A DNA stretch of 64,000 nt, taken from positions 62,001 to 126,000 of the forward strand of contig NZ_AUHN01000011.1 of assembly GCF_000423205.1 (NCBI RefSeq), written 5' to 3'. Made by a program: the position numbers and the translations under genes. Position 1 is the stretch's first letter. Each line of letters begins with the position of its first letter. The notes below the pieces were generated by a model, which saw only the letters and a list, made by a program, of their open reading frames with translations, was not told the origin of the DNA and ran no database searches. The DNA is from Jonesia quinghaiensis DSM 15701 (GTDB lineage Bacteria > Actinomycetota > Actinomycetes > Actinomycetales > Cellulomonadaceae). Positions 62,238 to 64,000 of this stretch are shown piece by piece.

Positions 62238-64000
62238 CTACTTCACCCAACTGTCGTGTTGTTTGTTGAGCTTCGAGGTATCAACGGTGAGCGTGTCACC
62301 ATCGATGGTGATGGGCAGGGCAAGGGGGTCAGAGAACAATGAGCCTCCACTTTCAACGAAGGGACGAATGTTGTGGGTTCGCCCCTCATTCCAGTCATCG
62401 TCTCCCTCATTACGTGCGGAGTAGACCAGGTCGATCCTGCCCTCGACAAGAAACACTGACAGATCCCCTGTCACGGTTGATGGATCTGGCTGCTCATACT
62501 CCCACATTCCGTTGAGCTCATTGGCAACAAGGAGCTGCGGCTCTTCGCCCCACGTCCGCTCAATGTCGGTCATCGCGTCCCAGTACTTGTTTTCCCAGCT
62601 CGCGATTTCACAACCTTCCGGGACAATCACATTGCGCGTAAGGCACGCATCGAGCAGCGGTTCGACTTGCGCTAACGCGTCATCAACAACAGCTTGGGTG
62701 TAGCCGCGTTGGAATGCCACTGTCGGCGTTTTTGGCCCCTCTTCGCCCCAGCCAAAACCTGTGTCATCGCTTTGGCGTTCGCCTGGAGTGATGGTCACTG
62801 TTACATCTGGTCCGTAGCTGACGTATTTTGTTCCCGCTGGCGCCTTGAACGTGTAGGTTCCTGGGAGGACTGGGAGGTAACCCTCAGCTTCTTCCATGGC
62901 GTATTGGGCCATGGTTTCCGCTGACGCGCCTTGCGGGAGCGGCTCATCCGCAGAGTGCATGCGAGGAACACTGAGGTCTAGTCCATTGACGTTGAGGGTG
63001 TCAGTTGCCTGGAACACAAACAGGTTTTGTTCCATACCTGAGGTGATTCGCCAGTCGTCGAAGAACATACTTTGGCGCCCGTCAGCGACCAGAGTGAAGA
63101 TGATGGGGTAGTTTTTCCCCTCTTGTTTCACCTGAGCAGTGACCTGAACTGCCTCTTCCCCGTATTCCACATCGTCGATGCGGAACTCTGTTGGCCGGTT
63201 CTCAGCAGCCGCGTACACGTCATCTGCGAGCATCACCCGGTCGGTGCTGGTGACGTTGACGTCCAGCAGCGACAGGGCGTCGCTTGCTCTGCCGTCGACG
63301 AGTGCTGTGAGGTACTCTTCCACTTTTTGTTGCGGACCAAACTGGTTGTTAGCGAGGTAGTTGCGTGTTGCGTTGCCGGCGATGAGCAACACTGTCAGCG
63401 CTACGACACTGATTCCGGCTATTGCCCATGCTTTTTTCGCTTGTGGGCTTAGTGGTTTCGCCGTTGGCAGTGGGTCACCATCCGGTGAGCCGGTTGAGTG
63501 GGAGGCCGGGTTTGCTTGAGCAGGTGATCCCGATGCGCTATCCGGGGAACCAGCAGCATCTGCTGGTTCTGCACCGACAGGCGCGGGTTGCTCTTGTGCG
63601 CCTAACCCAGTGGTCCCTGCGGTCCCAGCAACCCCTGCGGCAGCCGGTGCAGTCACCACGGTTGCGTGTGGATTGTTCACTCGGAATGTTAAGACACTCA
63701 CGAGCCCTGGGGGCAAAACGCGTAGGAGCTGTGGTGCAACGTACCGAGCGCTTGCTTCAACAGCGACACCGATGATCGCCAACACGAGGAAGGTCCACGG
63801 AGCAGGGGCAATCCCTGTGGTGTCTTGGCCAACCATGGGCGCGCGTATGGCAAAGTGCATTGTTCCGATGGCGAGAAGTACCAGCCCGACTCCACCGTAA
63901 ACGGCGGGTAATATTGCCCACTGGCTATTGCGTGCCGTCGTAAATCCTGCGGTTGACCGCCATCGCAAACCTGCGATAAGTAGCGCTGCCACGGCAACGA
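62238..64000 (-). CDS. Paralogue of the 1,032-residue membrane protein (5' end outside window)
   Basis: At least 587 codons are visible and the frame is open to the window end, so the N-terminus is missing. The visible part begins in a membrane block (LIAGLRWRSTAG), then has a Gly/Ala/Pro-rich linker, one helix, and the same extracytoplasmic part as the neighbour: KVEEYLTALVDGRASDALSLL, MFFDDWRITSG and the ending LPITIDGDTLTVDTSKLNKQ. The pair is clearly a tandem duplication with divergence mainly in the linkers. Function unknown. Confidence 0.72.
   Translation of the reverse strand, partial: VAVAALLIAGLRWRSTAGFTTARNSQWAILPAVYGGVGLVLLAIGTMHFAIRAPMVGQDTTGIAPAPWTFLVLAIIGVAVEASARYVAPQLLRVLPPGLVSVLTFRVNNPHATVVTAPAAAGVAGTAGTTGLGAQEQPAPVGAEPADAAGSPDSASGSPAQANPASHSTGSPDGDPLPTAKPLSPQAKKAWAIAGISVVALTVLLIAGNATRNYLANNQFGPQQKVEEYLTALVDGRASDALSLLDVNVTSTDRVMLADDVYAAAENRPTEFRIDDVEYGEEAVQVTAQVKQEGKNYPIIFTLVADGRQSMFFDDWRITSGMEQNLFVFQATDTLNVNGLDLSVPRMHSADEPLPQGASAETMAQYAMEEAEGYLPVLPGTYTFKAPAGTKYVSYGPDVTVTITPGERQSDDTGFGWGEEGPKTPTVAFQRGYTQAVVDDALAQVEPLLDACLTRNVIVPEGCEIASWENKYWDAMTDIERTWGEEPQLLVANELNGMWEYEQPDPSTVTGDLSVFLVEGRIDLVYSARNEGDDDWNEGRTHNIRPFVESGGSLFSDPLALPITIDGDTLTVDTSKLNKQHDSWVK

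Overview
The window looks like chromosomal DNA of a mid-GC actinobacterium, probably of the order Micrococcales. The pointers are a BldC regulator, a DUF3073 protein, actinobacterial forms of purM, purF and purL, a FadE5/FadA2/FabG4/HtdX-type lipid cluster like the one in mycobacteria, frequent GTG starts and many lipoproteins. Ordinary genes are near 58% G+C by hand count of sample lines. A Jonesiaceae or Cellulomonadaceae relative would fit, but the species cannot be proved from the sequence. No rRNA, tRNA, CRISPR array, transposase or integrase gene was seen.

Layout. 1-3130: end of a short-chain dehydrogenase, a DoxX protein, and an NfeD-like plus flotillin pair. 3205-9512: a Ser/Pro repeat secreted protein, an APH-fold kinase, bldC, a DUF3073 gene, purM, purF and a small membrane protein. 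9723-13507: a four-gene sulfate-type ABC importer with overlapping genes. 13554-16464: small unknowns, a sterol-carrier-like protein and NADP glutamate dehydrogenase. 16815-21994: assimilatory nitrate reductase, its electron-transfer subunit and a NarK transporter. 22089-24419: an A+T-rich island between 68-bp direct repeats. 24468-28713: methyltransferase, SolA-like oxidase and purL. 28860-33863: a lipoprotein and an iron-siderophore importer behind a DtxR/IdeR-like box. 33933-36481: two CNNM/HlyC proteins. 36789-40707: four paralogous lipoproteins in a row. 40773-48762: DoxX, a surface protein and the lipid cluster with its TetR regulator. 48832-49743: a gene-poor stretch with very small peptide genes. 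49744-53867: a YbaK deacylase, a flavoprotein, a VanZ gene between perfect 87-bp repeats, a GNAT and a pentapeptide-repeat protein. 53876-64000: an acyltransferase/SGNH protein, lipoproteins, RlmC and two very large paralogous membrane proteins, the last cut by the window end.

How the genes work together. Nitrogen supply is represented by nitrate uptake and reduction plus ammonium capture by GdhA. The purine genes consume that nitrogen but are split into purM-purF and a separate purL. The sulfate and siderophore importers supply S and Fe for the Fe-S enzymes here. The surface is rich in lipoproteins and Pro/Ala-linker proteins.

The best candidates for something undescribed are two. First, the island carrying a translationally coupled nucleotidyltransferase-fold protein and a DUF262-only protein, which may be a defence or conflict module. 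It sits between duplicated copies of a structured 68-bp element that also forms the leader, with a Cys-containing upstream ORF, of a His-rich methyltransferase gene. Second, a 649-bp A+T-rich VanZ unit bounded by perfect 87-bp repeats that can each fold into a long imperfect hairpin, similar in layout to a gene cassette but without a recognisable integron core site.
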